DNA of 31,602 nucleotides from Fimenecus sp045593645 (GTDB lineage: Bacteria > Bacillota > Clostridia > Oscillospirales > Acutalibacteraceae). Below, piece by piece: positions 16,607 through 25,000 of the stretch; within the stretch, counting starts at the first letter, position 1, and every line of letters starts with the position of its first letter. A program made the translations under genes and the position numbers. The notes under the pieces were generated by a model. It did not search any database. It was not told where the DNA came from and worked only from the letters and a program-made list of their open reading frames with translations. The stretch is taken from the NCBI GenBank assembly GCA_045593645.1, contig JAZNWZ010000087.1, positions 1 to 31,602 on the forward strand. Reading direction: 5' to 3'.

Positions 16607-16768
16607 ATGACAAATAAAATTACTTGTGATGCTTGCCATTGCACATATAACGACGGACACATGAATTGTACAGCTTCTTCAATTAAAGTAGGTACAAAAA
16701 ATGCCTGTACTTGTGATGATACAAGATGTGCTACTTTCGAAATGAAAAACGAAAGCAATTGTAAATAA
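16607..16768 (+). CDS. DUF1540-like cysteine-rich mini-protein
   Basis: A 53-residue protein below common length cut-offs. Translation starts at the ATG at 16607 behind a near-perfect AAAGGAGG site (16591-16598). It contains eight cysteines at residues 7, 10, 12, 21, 34, 36, 41 and 52, including CDACHC and CTCDDTRC. The pattern fits the DUF1540 family of small, probably metal-binding proteins common in Clostridia and Bacilli, some linked to sporulation. It is the only gene of its transcript and ends at a shared terminator facing thrC. The function is not known. The strong ribosome site and dense Cys pattern make it a real gene. Confidence 0.88.
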   Translation: MTNKITCDACHCTYNDGHMNCTASSIKVGTKNACTCDDTRCATFEMKNESNCK

Positions 16769-16772
16769 AACA

Positions 16773-16815
16773 AAAAGTGGAAATCGGCTTAGTCCAATTT
16801 CCACTAATTTTTTAT
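16773..16815. terminator. Bidirectional terminator between the DUF1540 gene and thrC
   Basis: A 9-bp stem AGTGGAAAT / ATTTCCACT (16776-16784 with 16797-16805), possibly extended by an inner GG/CC pair, has T-runs on both sides. It ends the plus-strand DUF1540 transcript and the minus-strand thrC transcript. Confidence 0.85.
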
Positions 16816-16821
16816 AAGGAC

Positions 16822-18315
16822 TTAAATACCTAACATATCAAAAACAACTTGCTTCATATCTTCTTTCTTAGCTACACCTGTAAATCTTGGTGATTTACCT
16901 TTAAGTGTTGCAAGTTGTGGTGGTACAGGCTCATTTGATTTTGCATAAAGCTCGTCAACCATATCAAACTCGTTATTTGCTTCAATTTTATCTGTAATCG
17001 CTGCAAGTACGCTTGCTGAGAATTTATATGGATTTGCAGTTGAAGCAATAACAGTTGGAGTGTTATCCCCTGTGTTTGCTTTATAGTCGTCATAAACCTT
17101 AACAGCAACCGCAGTATGTGTATCGCAAAGATAATTCTTTTCTGCAAAAACCTTGCCAATAGTTTCTTTTGTTTGAGCATCATCACAGCAACCTGCTGCA
17201 AACAATGACTTAACTTTTTCAGCAGCATCTGCTGAAACTGTATATTTACCATCAGTTGAAAGTGCATTCATCCACTCTGAAATTTTAGCATCATTTTCAC
17301 CACAAAGGTGGAAAAGAAGTCTTTCAAGGTTACTTGAAATGAGAATATCCATTGATGGTGATGTTGTGCAATAGAATGCTCTGTTCTTATCGTATGTACC
17401 TGTTGTTAAGAAGTCTGTAAGAACATTATTTGCATTTGAAGCACAAATAAGCGTTTTCACAGGCACGCCCATTCTCTTTGCATAATATGCTGCAAGAATG
17501 TTACCAAAGTTACCTGTTGGAACAACAACATTCATTTCTTCACCGTTTTTAAGTGAACCATTTTGTATCATATCGCAATATGCAGATACATAGTAAACGA
17601 TTTGTGGCACAAGACGTCCCCAGTTAATTGAGTTAGCTGAAGAGAATGCAAGTCCATTTTCTTTAAATTTCTTTTCAATATCTTTATCTGTAAAAATCTT
17701 CTTAACACCACTCTGAGCATCGTCAAAGTTACCCTCAATAGCACAAACGCTAACATTTGCACCATCTTGAGTTGTCATTTGAAGTTTTTGCATTGGACTA
17801 ACACCATCAACAGGATAGAATACAAGAATTTTTGTATTTGGAACATCTTTAAAGCCTTCAAGAGCTGCTTTACCTGTATCACCTGAAGTTGCAACAAGAA
17901 TTACAATTTCAGTATCTTTAACTGTTTTGTTTGCAGAAACTGTGAGAAGATATGGAAGAAGTTGAAGTGCCATATCTTTAAATGCACAAGTTGGGCCTCT
18001 CCAAAGCTCAAGAACATTAGCAGTATCGTTAAGCTTATAAAGTGGAGCAACCTTTTCTGAACTGAATTTGCCTGCTTTGTAAGCACCTTCAACGCACATT
18101 GAAAGTTCTTCTTCAGTAAAATCTGTGAGATAAAGTCTTAAAACCTCTTTTGCTCTTTCAACATAACTCATTGGTACGAGTTTCTCTATAAACTCAAGAG
18201 AGATTTGTGGAATTTCTGTTGGAACAAAAAGTCCACCCTCAGATGAGATACCCTTTGCAATTGCTTGAGCTGCAGTAACCTTTACTGATTTATCTCTTGT
18301 ACTTGTATAATACAT
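16822..18315 (-). CDS. thrC: Threonine synthase
   Basis: PLP enzyme that turns O-phosphohomoserine into threonine. At 497 residues it is of the longer class, close to E. coli and fungal ThrC, starting MYYTSTRDKS with SSEGGLFVP shortly after. The PLP Lys is probably Lys113 in GPTCAFKDMALQLLPYLL. ATSGDTGKAALEGF is the phosphate loop and PTGNFGNILAAYYAK is a further conserved block. It follows yraN by 60 bp and has its own near-consensus promoter in that gap. No T-box-like leader fits in the short space. No other threonine genes are nearby. Confidence 0.96.
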   Translation of the reverse strand: MYYTSTRDKSVKVTAAQAIAKGISSEGGLFVPTEIPQISLEFIEKLVPMSYVERAKEVLRLYLTDFTEEELSMCVEGAYKAGKFSSEKVAPLYKLNDTANVLELWRGPTCAFKDMALQLLPYLLTVSANKTVKDTEIVILVATSGDTGKAALEGFKDVPNTKILVFYPVDGVSPMQKLQMTTQDGANVSVCAIEGNFDDAQSGVKKIFTDKDIEKKFKENGLAFSSANSINWGRLVPQIVYYVSAYCDMIQNGSLKNGEEMNVVVPTGNFGNILAAYYAKRMGVPVKTLICASNANNVLTDFLTTGTYDKNRAFYCTTSPSMDILISSNLERLLFHLCGENDAKISEWMNALSTDGKYTVSADAAEKVKSLFAAGCCDDAQTKETIGKVFAEKNYLCDTHTAVAVKVYDDYKANTGDNTPTVIASTANPYKFSASVLAAITDKIEANNEFDMVDELYAKSNEPVPPQLATLKGKSPRFTGVAKKEDMKQVVFDMLGI

Positions 18316-18339
18316 ATAAACACATCCTTTTCGTGTGGT

Positions 18340-18368
18340 ATTCTATCATAAAATATTATATATTTCAA
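18340..18368 (-). promoter_or_regulatory. thrC: Promoter of thrC
   Basis: Minus strand: TTGAAA (18363-18368), 17-nt spacer, TAGAAT (18340-18345). Each box has one mismatch from consensus. The leader to the start at 18315 is under 25 nt and carries an AAAGGATG ribosome site. Confidence 0.7.
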
Positions 18369-18375
18369 TCTATTT

Positions 18376-18741
18376 TTATTTACCTTCGGCATCAAATGCA
18401 TTTTCAATGAAATTGAGCTTTTCTGGTCTTTCACCATCGAAATAAACCTCAATAATATCAAATCTTGGTTGACGCTTCATTTTGTAGTTTTGCAGAAAAA
18501 ACTGTGCAGTTGCAATTATTCTTTCACGCTTTGCCAAGTCAACTGCATCTGCAGGGGCAGAAATCATACCTTTTGTTCTTGTTTTAACCTCAACAAAGGC
18601 AACATATTTTTTATCTTCTGCAATTAAATCTATCTCGCCAAATCTTGTTTGATAGTTTGCAGATAGAATGTCATATCCGTGAAATCTTAAATATCTTGCA
18701 GCAATTGTTTCACCATATTTACCAAGCATTGCTGTATTCAT
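18376..18741 (-). CDS. yraN: YraN (UPF0102) family nuclease-fold protein
   Basis: A 121-residue protein with the restriction-endonuclease-like core GEIDLIAEDKKYVAFVEVKTR, whose Asp and the Glu-x-Lys are the expected metal-binding residues. A GKYGETIAARYLRFHGYDIL helix precedes it. I place the start at the ATG at 18741, which follows AGGTGA at 5 nt and lies 1 bp after the rnhB stop; a GTG at 18750 overlapping rnhB is the alternative. YraN commonly follows rnhB in Firmicutes, as here. Its cellular role is unsettled. Confidence 0.9.
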   Translation of the reverse strand: MNTAMLGKYGETIAARYLRFHGYDILSANYQTRFGEIDLIAEDKKYVAFVEVKTRTKGMISAPADAVDLAKRERIIATAQFFLQNYKMKRQPRFDIIEVYFDGERPEKLNFIENAFDAEGK

Positions 18742-18742
18742 T

Positions 18743-19342
18743 TTATTCACCTAAAATTTTCTTCAAAAAGCTTCTTCTATGTATCTCTGAAACACCATAT
18801 TTTTCAAGCATTTCATAGTGAAGTTTTGTGCCATAGCCTTTATGCTTTTCAAAGCAATATTCAGGATATTTTTTAGCCATTTCAAGCATATATCTATCAC
18901 GGCTTACCTTTGCAAGAATTGATGCTGCAGCAACAGACATACTCTTGCCATCACCTTTAATGATAGTTTCATCAGTTATTGAAAGACCAGGATGCTGATT
19001 GCCATCCACTAATGCATAATCAGGCTTAACATCTAAACCCTCTACTGCCCTTCTCATTGCGAGAAAAGTTGCATTAAGAATATTAATTTCGTCAATTTCT
19101 TGCTCTGTTGCTATACCTATAGAATAAGAAACTGCCTTTTCACAAATTATATCAAAAAGTTGTTCTCGCTTTTTTTCTGTAAGTTTTTTTGAATCATTAA
19201 GCCCTTCAATTTCTAAGCCTAATGGCAATATTACTGCAGCAGCATAAACAGGACCTGCAAGCGGTCCGCGACCTGCTTCATCAATGCCACAAATCACTTT
19301 ATAGCCTTTATTCAAGGCATTTTGTTCATAAGAATAATCCAT
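18743..19342 (-). CDS. rnhB: Ribonuclease HII
   Basis: Removes RNA from RNA-DNA hybrids and single ribonucleotides from DNA. The 199-residue length is normal. The metal-binding acids are Asp21 and Glu22 in CGIDEAGRGPLAGPVYAAAV, the Asp in YALVDGNQ, and a further acid in the block after KGDGKSMSVAAASILAKVSRDR. The start shares one base with the rbgA stop (TAATG), so it is coupled to rbgA. The rbgA-rnhB-yraN order is typical of Firmicutes. Confidence 0.96.
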   Translation of the reverse strand: MDYSYEQNALNKGYKVICGIDEAGRGPLAGPVYAAAVILPLGLEIEGLNDSKKLTEKKREQLFDIICEKAVSYSIGIATEQEIDEINILNATFLAMRRAVEGLDVKPDYALVDGNQHPGLSITDETIIKGDGKSMSVAAASILAKVSRDRYMLEMAKKYPEYCFEKHKGYGTKLHYEMLEKYGVSEIHRRSFLKKILGE

Positions 19343-20211
19343 TATTTTTCAGGCCTTTCAAGAGAAATTGCACCAAGTTTGCCGCCACGATATTCGTCTA
19401 AAAGCATAACTGACACACGCTCTGTATCAATTTCTCCACCTTTAATCATCATACCACGTTTTTTGCCAATCATTTCAAGCAATTCCCAAGCTTCTTTGTC
19501 TTGAAAATCATTAACTTTATATCTTTCAACAAGTCTTTCAGGATAGTTATTTTTCATAACCTCTAAAAGTCTTACTGCAAGAGTTTCACTATCAAGAATT
19601 TCATCCTTTACAGAGCCAATAAATGCAAGTTTATCGCCAACAGCAGGGTCATCAAATTTAGGCCACAAAACACCCGGAGTATCAAGCAACTCAATGCCAT
19701 TACCGATTGCAAACCATTGATTATGTCTGGTTACACCTGCTTTATCGGCAACCTTTGCTTTTGCAGCACCTGCCATTCTGTTAATAAATGAAGATTTACC
19801 GGTATTAGGAATACCTACAACCATAATTCTCAAGGCTTTTCCCGGCATACCTCTATCTTCATTTTGTTTAATTTTATCTTTTAAAACCTCACGAACAGTT
19901 GAATAATAAGCATTTAATCCTTTGCCTGTTCTACAGTCAACAGGAAGAGCTGTTATGCCTTTATTTTTGTAATACTCAATCCATTGATTTGTTGTGTTTT
20001 TATCTGCCAAATCACATTTATTAAGCAAAACAATTCTTGGCTTATTATTAACAAGTTCTTCAAGCTCAGGGTTTGAACTACTATATGGAATTCTTGCGTC
20101 AATTATTTCTGTTACGCCATCTACAAGAGAAAGACTTTCTTTAATAAGTCTTCTTGTTTTCGCCATATGTCCAGGGAACCACTGAACAATCTGTTTTTGA
20201 TTATCTCCCAT
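19342..20211 (-). CDS. rbgA: Ribosome biogenesis GTPase YlqF/RbgA
   Basis: Circularly permuted GTPase needed for late 50S subunit assembly. The order of motifs is the proof of family: NKCD (G4) at 64-67 comes before the P-loop GIPNTGKSS (G1) at 133-141, then DTPG (G3) at 177-180. The N-terminus WFPGHMAKTRR is a RbgA signature. The 289-residue length is normal. The start has TAGGAGT at the right spacing and lies 13 bp after the signal peptidase gene. It is coupled to rnhB by a TAATG junction. Confidence 0.96.
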   Translation of the reverse strand: MGDNQKQIVQWFPGHMAKTRRLIKESLSLVDGVTEIIDARIPYSSSNPELEELVNNKPRIVLLNKCDLADKNTTNQWIEYYKNKGITALPVDCRTGKGLNAYYSTVREVLKDKIKQNEDRGMPGKALRIMVVGIPNTGKSSFINRMAGAAKAKVADKAGVTRHNQWFAIGNGIELLDTPGVLWPKFDDPAVGDKLAFIGSVKDEILDSETLAVRLLEVMKNNYPERLVERYKVNDFQDKEAWELLEMIGKKRGMMIKGGEIDTERVSVMLLDEYRGGKLGAISLERPEK

Positions 20212-20224
20212 TTTTTACTCCTAA

Positions 20225-20758
20225 TTATGAGTTGAATAATTCTTTTTCGCCAAATCTATAAAAAACTTTACCTAAAACACGACGTTCATCAATAAAGCCA
20301 ATCATTGGAATTCTACTGTCTGCAGAATTATTTCTATTATCACCCATTACAAACAAATGGCCCTCAGGCACTACAAATTCACCTGACATATATTGTGGAA
20401 AAAATGACATTTGCTCTTTAATATATGGCTCATCAATTTCTTGACCATCTACCACAAGTTTTCTTGATATTGGGTTAAATGAAACAGTTTGTCCACCAAC
20501 TGCTACAACTCTTTTTATAAGCACATCTTCTGTCATATATCTTTTATTTATTACAAGTACATCGCCAGTTTTATACTCTTTTGACATTGTTGTAATCAAT
20601 AAATTGTCACCATGTTCAAGTGTGTTTTCCATTGACTCACCTGAAACTGTTGATAATTTAAAGAAAAAAGTAAAGATAATACTGACCGCTATTAAAGCAG
20701 TCAGTAAAACAGAAGCTATTTCATAAATTGTTTCAAAGGTTTTATTATTTGTTTTCAT
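20225..20758 (-). CDS. lepB: Signal peptidase I, second of a tandem pair
   Basis: Cleaves Sec and Tat signal peptides at the outer face of the membrane. One N-terminal membrane segment (about residues 13-35) is followed by the catalytic Ser42 in SGESMENTLEHGD and Lys82 in LIKRVVAVGGQ. MGDNRNNSADSR is the third conserved block. It has 177 residues and overlaps the upstream paralogue by 14 bp, with only a weak ribosome site, so it probably depends on translational coupling. Both copies keep all catalytic residues. Confidence 0.93.
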   Translation of the reverse strand: MKTNNKTFETIYEIASVLLTALIAVSIIFTFFFKLSTVSGESMENTLEHGDNLLITTMSKEYKTGDVLVINKRYMTEDVLIKRVVAVGGQTVSFNPISRKLVVDGQEIDEPYIKEQMSFFPQYMSGEFVVPEGHLFVMGDNRNNSADSRIPMIGFIDERRVLGKVFYRFGEKELFNS

Positions 20759-21332
20759 AGTTATCTATTTTCCATTCTCCAAGTGGGAAAACTCTTGCGT
20801 TAACAACACCTAAAACATATCTTTCATCAATAAATTTATACTCTTTCATTCTGCTATCAGAAGAATCTTCACGATTATCGCCCATTACAAACAAGCATCC
20901 TTCAGGTACTACAACAGGATATGAAAAGCCGTTATATCTTAAAGTTTTGCCGATTATATAAGGCTCTTGCAACATTACGCCATTAATATAAACATTGTTT
21001 TCAACATCAATATTAATTTCGTCCCCTGCTTTTGCAATAACGCGTTTAACAAGTGGTTTATCAAACTGTGTAACAACTACAATATCGCCTCTCTCAATTT
21101 CTTTTGAAGTTGGAGACACCATTAAAACATCGCCATTATCTAATGTTGGAAACATTGACTGACCTGTAACACCTACAATTCTAAAAAGGAATGTAAATGC
21201 TATAAAAATTAACAAAAGTGATGTAACAATTGTATCAAGCCAACTATAAACTGAAGGCCATATTGACTTTTTCTTTTTTTCTTCAACTTCTACACTTTCA
21301 AAAGAAATTGAAACTTCTTCTGTTTTTCTCAT
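20745..21332 (-). CDS. lepB: Signal peptidase I, first of a tandem pair
   Basis: A 195-residue paralogue of the next gene. An N-terminal cytosolic Glu/Lys-rich segment (residues 4-22) precedes one membrane helix (about 33-50). Catalytic Ser59 is in VTGQSMFPTLDNGD and Lys96 in LVKRVIAKAGD, with MGDNREDSSDSR near the end. I chose the ATG at 21332, behind AGGTGAT, over an upstream start at 21368 that would overlap whiA. The two copies are clearly diverged, which suggests they differ in substrate or timing. Confidence 0.93.
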   Translation of the reverse strand: MRKTEEVSISFESVEVEEKKKKSIWPSVYSWLDTIVTSLLLIFIAFTFLFRIVGVTGQSMFPTLDNGDVLMVSPTSKEIERGDIVVVTQFDKPLVKRVIAKAGDEINIDVENNVYINGVMLQEPYIIGKTLRYNGFSYPVVVPEGCLFVMGDNREDSSDSRMKEYKFIDERYVLGVVNARVFPLGEWKIDNYENK

Positions 21333-21340
21333 TTTATCAC

Positions 21341-22237
21341 CTATTTGATTTCTTCTGCTATAGAACAAAGTCTATTTAATCTGTGGTTTACTCCCGAACG
21401 TGAAATTTCAAGAGCTTCACTTAATTCTCTTAATGACATCTCAGGATTTTCAAGTCTTATTTCTGCTATTTTTCTCAAATCATCAGAAAGAAATGACAAA
21501 CCTACTTTATTTTTTATATGTAAAATTGCTTCAGTTTGTTTTCTTGCTGCATCGAGTGTTTTATCAAGATTTGCACTTTCAAAATTCAATTTACGATTAA
21601 CATTATTACGAACATCTTTATACATTTTCACGCCCATTACTTCTAACGAAGCGTTATAAGCACCCATTGCCGTTAATATGTCTTCAATTGCTTCACTATC
21701 CTTAAAGTAAACAACATAGTTTGAATTTCTTACAATGCTTTTTGGCTCAACATTAAGCTCTTCGTAATCTTCAATAAAAAGCTTTAAACCTTTACTCAAA
21801 TTAAGAAATGGTACAACAAATTCAAGATGATAACTTTTGTTAGGGTCATTTACAGTTCCACAAGTGAGAAAAGCACCTCGTAAAAAAGAAAGCTTACAAC
21901 ACTCATCAGTAAAGTTTGCCCAATTTATACGAGCAGTACTACCCTTTTTGTCATATCCGAAAAGTTCCAAAACCTTTTTTCTATCTTCAGCTTTTGTAAC
22001 TTCAATTTTAAATTTTCCAGCGTCAGATTTTTCAACTGTAGGTTCAACGCCACAAACCTTTTTTAAAACTTCGCAATATCTATCTGCAATTCCTGAATGT
22101 TCTGTCAAGAGAGATACATCATATGAAGAAAATCCCCTTGAAAAGAGCAACATACCATAAGCAAAGGCATGAAGACAACATTCTTTTTCAATTTCAGCAG
22201 ATAAAATTTCGTTTTTTACATCGGCAGAAAAAGACAT
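21341..22237 (-). CDS. whiA: WhiA-type DNA-binding regulator of cell division and sporulation
   Basis: A 298-residue protein starting MSFSADVKNEILSAE, a typical WhiA N-terminus. The middle has the degenerate LAGLIDADG-like fold (CKLSFLRGAFLTCGTVNDPNKSYHLEF). The C-terminal helix-turn-helix is MSLRELSEALEISRSGVNHRLNRL. Family members affect cell division and chromosome segregation, and sporulation in actinobacteria. It lies 11 bp after rapZ with an AAGGAA site. In most Firmicutes yvcK separates rapZ and whiA; here it does not. Confidence 0.95.
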   Translation of the reverse strand: MSFSADVKNEILSAEIEKECCLHAFAYGMLLFSRGFSSYDVSLLTEHSGIADRYCEVLKKVCGVEPTVEKSDAGKFKIEVTKAEDRKKVLELFGYDKKGSTARINWANFTDECCKLSFLRGAFLTCGTVNDPNKSYHLEFVVPFLNLSKGLKLFIEDYEELNVEPKSIVRNSNYVVYFKDSEAIEDILTAMGAYNASLEVMGVKMYKDVRNNVNRKLNFESANLDKTLDAARKQTEAILHIKNKVGLSFLSDDLRKIAEIRLENPEMSLRELSEALEISRSGVNHRLNRLCSIAEEIK

Positions 22238-22248
22238 TATGAATTTCC

Positions 22249-23106
22249 TTATCTATTTATATCTCTATGATAAGAGGAAACATTGTATCCCTTATCTTTA
22301 ATACTTTGTTTTACAAGTTCAGCAAAAACTACTGAACGATGTTTACCACCTGTGCAACCAATAGAAATTGTCAACTGGCTTTTTCCTTCTGCTCTATAAA
22401 GAGGCACTAAATAATTTATTAAATCAAGAAGCTTTGGAACAAGACCTTGAGCCTGTTCAAACTGCATAACATAATCCTTTACTTCACTTTCTAATCCAGT
22501 ACGATTTTTAAGTTCTGGCACATAGAAAGGATTTGGCAAACATCTAACATCAAAAACAAGGTCAGAATCTTTTGGAACTCCATATTTAAATCCAAATGAA
22601 GCAACATTGATTTTCATAGTGTTTACAACATCGTCCAAGAACAGCTTTGCAATTCTTTCTTTAAGTTTTGCAGTATTAAGAAGTGATGTATCCACTATAA
22701 AGTCAGCAATATTTCTCGCCTTTTTAAGAAGTTCTCTTTCTTTAGCAATAACATCTTGTAACTCTTGAGTTTTATTGTTAGAAAGCGGGTGTTTTCTTCT
22801 TGTCTCTTGATATCTGCGCATCAGCACTTCGTTATCAGCATCAATAAAAAGAATTTTATATTCAACCTTCATTACTCTTAATTCTTCAAGTGCATTGAAA
22901 AGGTTTGAGAATGAATCACCTAAACGGATATCAGCAACAAATGCAACTTTTTCACGTTGTTCTTCAGAGTCATGTAAAAGTTTAACAAAAGTAGGAATTA
23001 ACTGTGGTGTCATATTATCAACGCAGAAAAAGCCTATATCTTCTAATGTATCAATTGTACAAGATTTTCCTGCACCGGACATACCAGTTACAATAACAAG
23101 TTCCAT
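22249..23106 (-). CDS. rapZ: RapZ/YvcJ nucleotide-binding protein
   Basis: A 285-residue P-loop protein. Walker A is GMSGAGKS at the N-terminus, followed by FCVDNMTPQLIP. FIDADNEVLMRRYQETRRKHPL is the second nucleotide-binding block. The C-terminal domain ends with SIGCTGGKHRSVVFAE, a RapZ hallmark. In E. coli RapZ is an RNase adaptor controlling GlmS; in Bacillus YvcJ affects competence and envelope traits. It begins 7 bp after murB with AGGAG. Cell-wall precursor control is an inference from context. Confidence 0.95.
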   Translation of the reverse strand: MELVIVTGMSGAGKSCTIDTLEDIGFFCVDNMTPQLIPTFVKLLHDSEEQREKVAFVADIRLGDSFSNLFNALEELRVMKVEYKILFIDADNEVLMRRYQETRRKHPLSNNKTQELQDVIAKERELLKKARNIADFIVDTSLLNTAKLKERIAKLFLDDVVNTMKINVASFGFKYGVPKDSDLVFDVRCLPNPFYVPELKNRTGLESEVKDYVMQFEQAQGLVPKLLDLINYLVPLYRAEGKSQLTISIGCTGGKHRSVVFAELVKQSIKDKGYNVSSYHRDINR

Positions 23107-23113
23107 TTTACTC

Positions 23114-24019
23114 CTACTCTCCTATAATTTTTACCTCTGTTTCAAGGTTTACGCCAAATTTATCAAATACAATTTTTTGAACATCTTTAATTAAAGTAAT
23201 AATATCAGTTGCAGTTGCACCATCTTTATTGATTACAAAACCTGCATGCTTTTCACTTACCTGTGCTCCACCTACTGTGTATCCCTTTAATCCGCTCTGT
23301 TCAATCAAAGCACCTGCAAAATATCCAACAGGACGTTTAAATGTACTGCCTGCACTTGGATATTCAAGAGGTTGTTTATCTCGTCTTCTTGACATTTTAT
23401 CATTCATTGAAGCTTTGATTTCAACTTTATCTGCTTTTTTTAGTTTCATAATTGCAGAAACAATTGTGAAGCCATTGTCTGTATAAGCACTTCTACGATA
23501 GTCTAAATCAAGGTCTTCACCAACGATTTCACCAACGTTGCCATCGTTATCAATATGCTTACTGCTTAAAAGAACATCCTTCATTTCTCCACCATAAGCA
23601 CCTGCATTCATATAAACAGCGCCACCAAGTGTACCTGGAATTCCATAAGCAAACTCAAGTCCTGACAAAGAATTTTCATAAGCAAAATTGCAAAGTGCTT
23701 TCATAGTAGCACCTGCTTCACAATAAATTGTTTCTTCATCAAGTAAACAAATTTTAGAAATATCTGAACCGATTTTTATAACAATGCCGTTAAATCCATT
23801 ATCGCTAATTAAAAGATTTGAACCATTGCCAATCACAAGATAATTCACTTGTTTATCTATACATTCCTTCAAAATCTTTGAAAGTGTATCAACTGAATTA
23901 GGTTTAATCAATAACTTTGCACATCCACCTGCTTTAAAGCTTGTATATCTGCTCATTGGTGCATTGAATTCAGTTGTAGCACCAAGCTTTTCAGCTAATA
24001 ATGCAATTTCGTTATACAC
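23114..24019 (-). CDS. murB: UDP-N-acetylenolpyruvoylglucosamine reductase
   Basis: FAD enzyme that reduces the enolpyruvyl group to make UDP-MurNAc. Visible motifs are MSRYTSFKAGG, the FAD-binding GNGSNLLISD, GIPGTLGGAVYMNAGAYGGE, DYRRSAY, and GSTFKRP with the proton-donating Ser. The C-terminal ETEVKI contains the last catalytic Glu. The 301-residue length fits the Gram-positive type II enzyme. The start codon is GTG at 24019, preceded by GAGAGG with 7-nt spacing. It sits 20 bp after the ROK kinase gene in the hprK operon. Confidence 0.96.
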   Translation of the reverse strand: MYNEIALLAEKLGATTEFNAPMSRYTSFKAGGCAKLLIKPNSVDTLSKILKECIDKQVNYLVIGNGSNLLISDNGFNGIVIKIGSDISKICLLDEETIYCEAGATMKALCNFAYENSLSGLEFAYGIPGTLGGAVYMNAGAYGGEMKDVLLSSKHIDNDGNVGEIVGEDLDLDYRRSAYTDNGFTIVSAIMKLKKADKVEIKASMNDKMSRRRDKQPLEYPSAGSTFKRPVGYFAGALIEQSGLKGYTVGGAQVSEKHAGFVINKDGATATDIITLIKDVQKIVFDKFGVNLETEVKIIGE

Positions 24020-24039
24020 AGAAAAACCTCTCTTTAAAA

Positions 24040-24987
24040 TTAGTCTTCAAGTAATGATGCACCGATAAGTGCAGCTTCTTCGCCCAATACTGCAGCACAA
24101 ATTTGTGTTTGAATTTTTGCATTTATACTGTAGTGTTCATTGTTAACATAGTGTCTGATTGGATAAAGTAATGATTCACCCTCTGTACCAATGCTACCAC
24201 CGATACAAAGAATTTTTGGTTGGAAAATGTTGATAACATTAACAACGCCAACTGCAATATAGTGAATATATTGGTTAACAACTGTACGAGCAACTATATC
24301 ACCATCTTGCATTGCTTCAAATGCAGTAAATGATTCAACTCGTTTCATATCACCATCAACCATATCCCACATAAGAGTATTAAAGTTTTTACTCATAGCG
24401 TCTTTTGTTTGTTCAATCAATGCTTTTGTTGATGCATATGCTTCCCAACAACCACGTCTACCACAACCACAACGCTCGCCACCTAATTTGATAACCATAT
24501 GACCGATTTCGCCCGCAGCATCATTACAACCACGAACAAGCTTACCATTCATAACAATGCCTGCGCCAATACCGTTACCAATTGTAACGAAAACAAATTG
24601 GTCAACGCCGTTGCCTGCACCTGCAATAGCCTCACCAAGTGCTGCACAGTTAGCATCGTTTTCAATAAATACTTTTTTGTTGTATTCGTCTTGAAGCACT
24701 TGTCTTAAAGGATAGTTATCAAATGCCAAGTTACTTGCATATTCAACAACGCCATTTGCTCTATCAACACTACCTGGAGTTGCAACGCCAATTAATTCAA
24801 CATCATCAAGGCTAACGTTTGCATTTTTAATTGAAGCATTGATTGCTTGTTTCATAAAGTCAACAATCTTGCCTGCTTCTTCACTGCCCATAAGTTTTGC
24901 ATAGCCTTTACCGAGAATTCTGTTTTTCTCATCAACAACACCTGCGACAATATTTCTTGCGCCTAAGTCAATACCAATTCTATACAT
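24040..24987 (-). CDS. ROK-family sugar kinase, probable glucokinase
   Basis: A 315-residue ROK protein. The ATP-binding DLGARN motif is at the N-terminus. GIGAGIVMNGKLVRG and GEIGHMVI carry the sugar-binding and catalytic residues. The zinc site is CGCGRRGCWEAYAS. There is no N-terminal DNA-binding domain, so it is a kinase and not a repressor. It resembles clostridial ROK glucokinases (GlcK-like). The exact sugar could be glucose, N-acetylglucosamine or N-acetylmannosamine. The AAGGAGG site is strong and it lies 13 bp after hprK, linking sugar phosphorylation with catabolite control. Confidence 0.92.
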   Translation of the reverse strand: MYRIGIDLGARNIVAGVVDEKNRILGKGYAKLMGSEEAGKIVDFMKQAINASIKNANVSLDDVELIGVATPGSVDRANGVVEYASNLAFDNYPLRQVLQDEYNKKVFIENDANCAALGEAIAGAGNGVDQFVFVTIGNGIGAGIVMNGKLVRGCNDAAGEIGHMVIKLGGERCGCGRRGCWEAYASTKALIEQTKDAMSKNFNTLMWDMVDGDMKRVESFTAFEAMQDGDIVARTVVNQYIHYIAVGVVNVINIFQPKILCIGGSIGTEGESLLYPIRHYVNNEHYSINAKIQTQICAAVLGEEAALIGASLLED

Positions 24988-25000
24988 TCAAAAATCCTCC

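Noticed and set aside
16541..16660. Longer metallophosphoesterase start at 16660
   Set aside because: It would run antisense into the DUF1540 gene. The ATG at 16540 has AGGAGA and starts right at the family motif.
18316..18375. T-box or riboswitch leader for thrC
   Set aside because: The gap is only 60 bp and is taken up by a sigma-A-type promoter and a ribosome site, leaving no room for a structured leader.
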